From contig CAJONH010000282.1 in the NCBI GenBank assembly GCA_905235825.1, forward strand, positions 1 to 6,166: a stretch of DNA of 6,166 nt, in the 5' to 3' direction. Under the pieces are notes generated by a model. It was given only the letters and a program-made list of their open reading frames with translations. It was not told the DNA's origin and did no database searches. A program made the translations under genes and the position numbers. Below, piece by piece: positions 5,395 to 6,166 of this stretch; position 1 is the first letter of the stretch; each line of letters starts with the position of its first letter. This DNA is from Candidatus Gastranaerophilales bacterium (lineage in GTDB: Bacteria > Cyanobacteriota > Vampirovibrionia > Gastranaerophilales > Gastranaerophilaceae).

Positions 5395-5541
5395 TTACAT
5401 GAATTTTTCAGGATGATTTGAATTAGATAAAACAATTTCTCTAAATTCATTTTTATCTATATCCACGCCCATGTTCTTTATATTAATTTTAAATTTCTTT
5501 TTTAATTTTTTTTTCTTTAAATTTAAATTATTATTTTCCAT
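5395..5541 (-). CDS. Possible small basic protein, 48 residues
   Basis: A minus-strand frame from ATG (5541-5539) to TAA (5397-5395) encodes 48 residues. It begins MENNNLNL, continues with a lysine-rich run (about residues 9-16) and ends NHPEKFM. It lies 21 bases after the stop of the larger minus-strand gene, in the same direction, so it could be the last gene of that operon. There is no Shine-Dalgarno before the first ATG. A TATAAT at 5553-5548 sits so close that a transcript from it would start at about the ATG (leaderless). The internal ATG at 5472-5470 would give 25 residues. I recognise no family; poly-A-rich coding in AT-rich DNA could be chance. Confidence 0.35.
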   Translation of the reverse strand: MENNNLNLKKKKLKKKFKINIKNMGVDIDKNEFREIVLSNSNHPEKFM

Positions 5542-5562
5542 ATTTACATTATACACAAAAAA

Positions 5563-6166
5563 CTATGATGAAGAAGGCGGAGGCAACTGTTTTGGCGGTG
5601 GAGGCAAAATAGTATATTCCGCATCTATAATTTCTGAATTTCTGTTATTATTGTGTTTTACAGGCTTTCTTGCATCTGGCGGTATTATTTCTATATCATT
5701 TTCGGAAACTCTTATAACGTCGTTTTGATTTGTCTTATTAGCCTGCACTGCAGATGTTTGTTCCGACGATGAAGCATTTGTGTTTTTTGAAGGAAATATT
5801 TTTTCCTTTAAATTTCCGAAAAAGTTTTTTACTTTAGTTAATACTCCTGTTGAAGCAGATGATTCCGAGGCTGCCTGTCTGCCTGCCTGTACGGGTTCAC
5901 CCGTTATAAATTTAGTTACGAGTGTTGATAATGTTTTTCCAAAATTTTCCGGTAGAGTTTTAAAACAGTTCAAGGTAGCGGCATATCTGTTTTCTGCACT
6001 TGCTATACCTGCTTCTTTGACTGCATATTTAGAACCTAATACTGAAAGTCCTGCCGTAAATGTACCTGAACCCATTTCCTGCCATGCTTGTTTTGCTTCA
6101 TCATCAGTTTTTGCCTCTGACTGCATGTATATACCGTTAAGTATCGTAGCACCGCCGCCGAGTATA
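5563..6166 (-). CDS. Unrecognised Ala/Gly/Ser-rich protein with proline-rich tail, 5'-truncated
   Basis: The frame stays open to the window edge: before the first internal ATG (6126) it reads ILGGGATILNGIY, so the real start lies outside and 200 residues are visible. The N-terminal visible part is small-residue and glycine rich (GGGATIL, GSGTFTAGLSVLGSKYAVKEAG), as in membrane-associated or helical-hairpin segments. The middle is rich in Ser, Thr, Asn and Gln and looks disordered. The end has two similar acidic-then-proline units, DIEIIPPDARKP and DAEYTILPPPPKQLPPP, closing with SSS and TAG. Base use is more GC-rich to the eye than the glyco-genes. No catalytic motif or known family is visible, so the function is unknown. 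It could be a surface, secreted or phage-like structural protein. Confidence 0.75.
   Translation of the reverse strand, partial: ILGGGATILNGIYMQSEAKTDDEAKQAWQEMGSGTFTAGLSVLGSKYAVKEAGIASAENRYAATLNCFKTLPENFGKTLSTLVTKFITGEPVQAGRQAASESSASTGVLTKVKNFFGNLKEKIFPSKNTNASSSEQTSAVQANKTNQNDVIRVSENDIEIIPPDARKPVKHNNNRNSEIIDAEYTILPPPPKQLPPPSSS

Noticed and set aside
5471..5728. 85-codon plus-strand frame rich in Phe
   Set aside because: It is antisense to the proline-rich tail gene and the small minus-strand frame; its composition reflects the complement of lysine-rich coding.

Overview
This is a low-GC bacterial window with six protein-coding regions; the first and last are cut by the window edges. The genes show normal bacterial Shine-Dalgarno sites, one lipoprotein with a signal-peptidase II lipobox, and a stand-alone ribH. 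The AT-rich base use, scattered single glyco-genes and a GTCATTCTGA-type intergenic palindrome would suit a gut-type lineage such as Gastranaerophilales, Elusimicrobia or similar. That placement is a guess from general style, not something the sequence proves.

Layout. Positions 1-954 (+) hold the C-terminal 317 residues of a peptidase U32-family protein with two cysteine clusters, probably an Fe-S protein. After 29 bases, and possibly in the same transcript, comes a secreted lipoprotein made of MORN/YwqK-like repeats (984-1682, +). Its reading frame is probably interrupted near the 3' end by a single-base slip in an A7 tract; the shifted frame continues to 1725. A strong hairpin at 1755-1782 separates it from a convergent ATP-grasp TupA-like gene (1902-2891, -).

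A 400-base intergenic region (2892-3291) separates the TupA-like gene from a divergent FkbM-family methyltransferase gene with a membrane anchor (3292-4377, +). The 5' leader of the FkbM gene contains the most notable signal in the window: a GC-rich patch at 3218-3251. It has the three conserved blocks of the JUMPstart/ops element (GCTCT, AAGCCA, CGGTAG) in the right order and almost exact spacing. In enterobacteria this element recruits the NusG paralogue RfaH to polysaccharide operons. With FkbM and TupA-type genes on both sides, the stretch 1902-4377 reads as a small surface-polysaccharide modification island, more AT-rich to the eye than ribH and the last gene.

Downstream are a terminator hairpin (4522-4554), then ribH (lumazine synthase, 4632-5096, +), with no FMN riboswitch in front of it. 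The region 5097-5394 carries an imperfect palindromic intergenic repeat (5211-5292) and a GTCAT hairpin followed by eight T (5342-5370). The window ends with two minus-strand frames: a possible 48-residue small protein (5395-5541), and upstream of it the C-terminal 200 residues of an unrecognised Ala/Gly/Ser-rich protein with a proline-rich tail (5563-6166).
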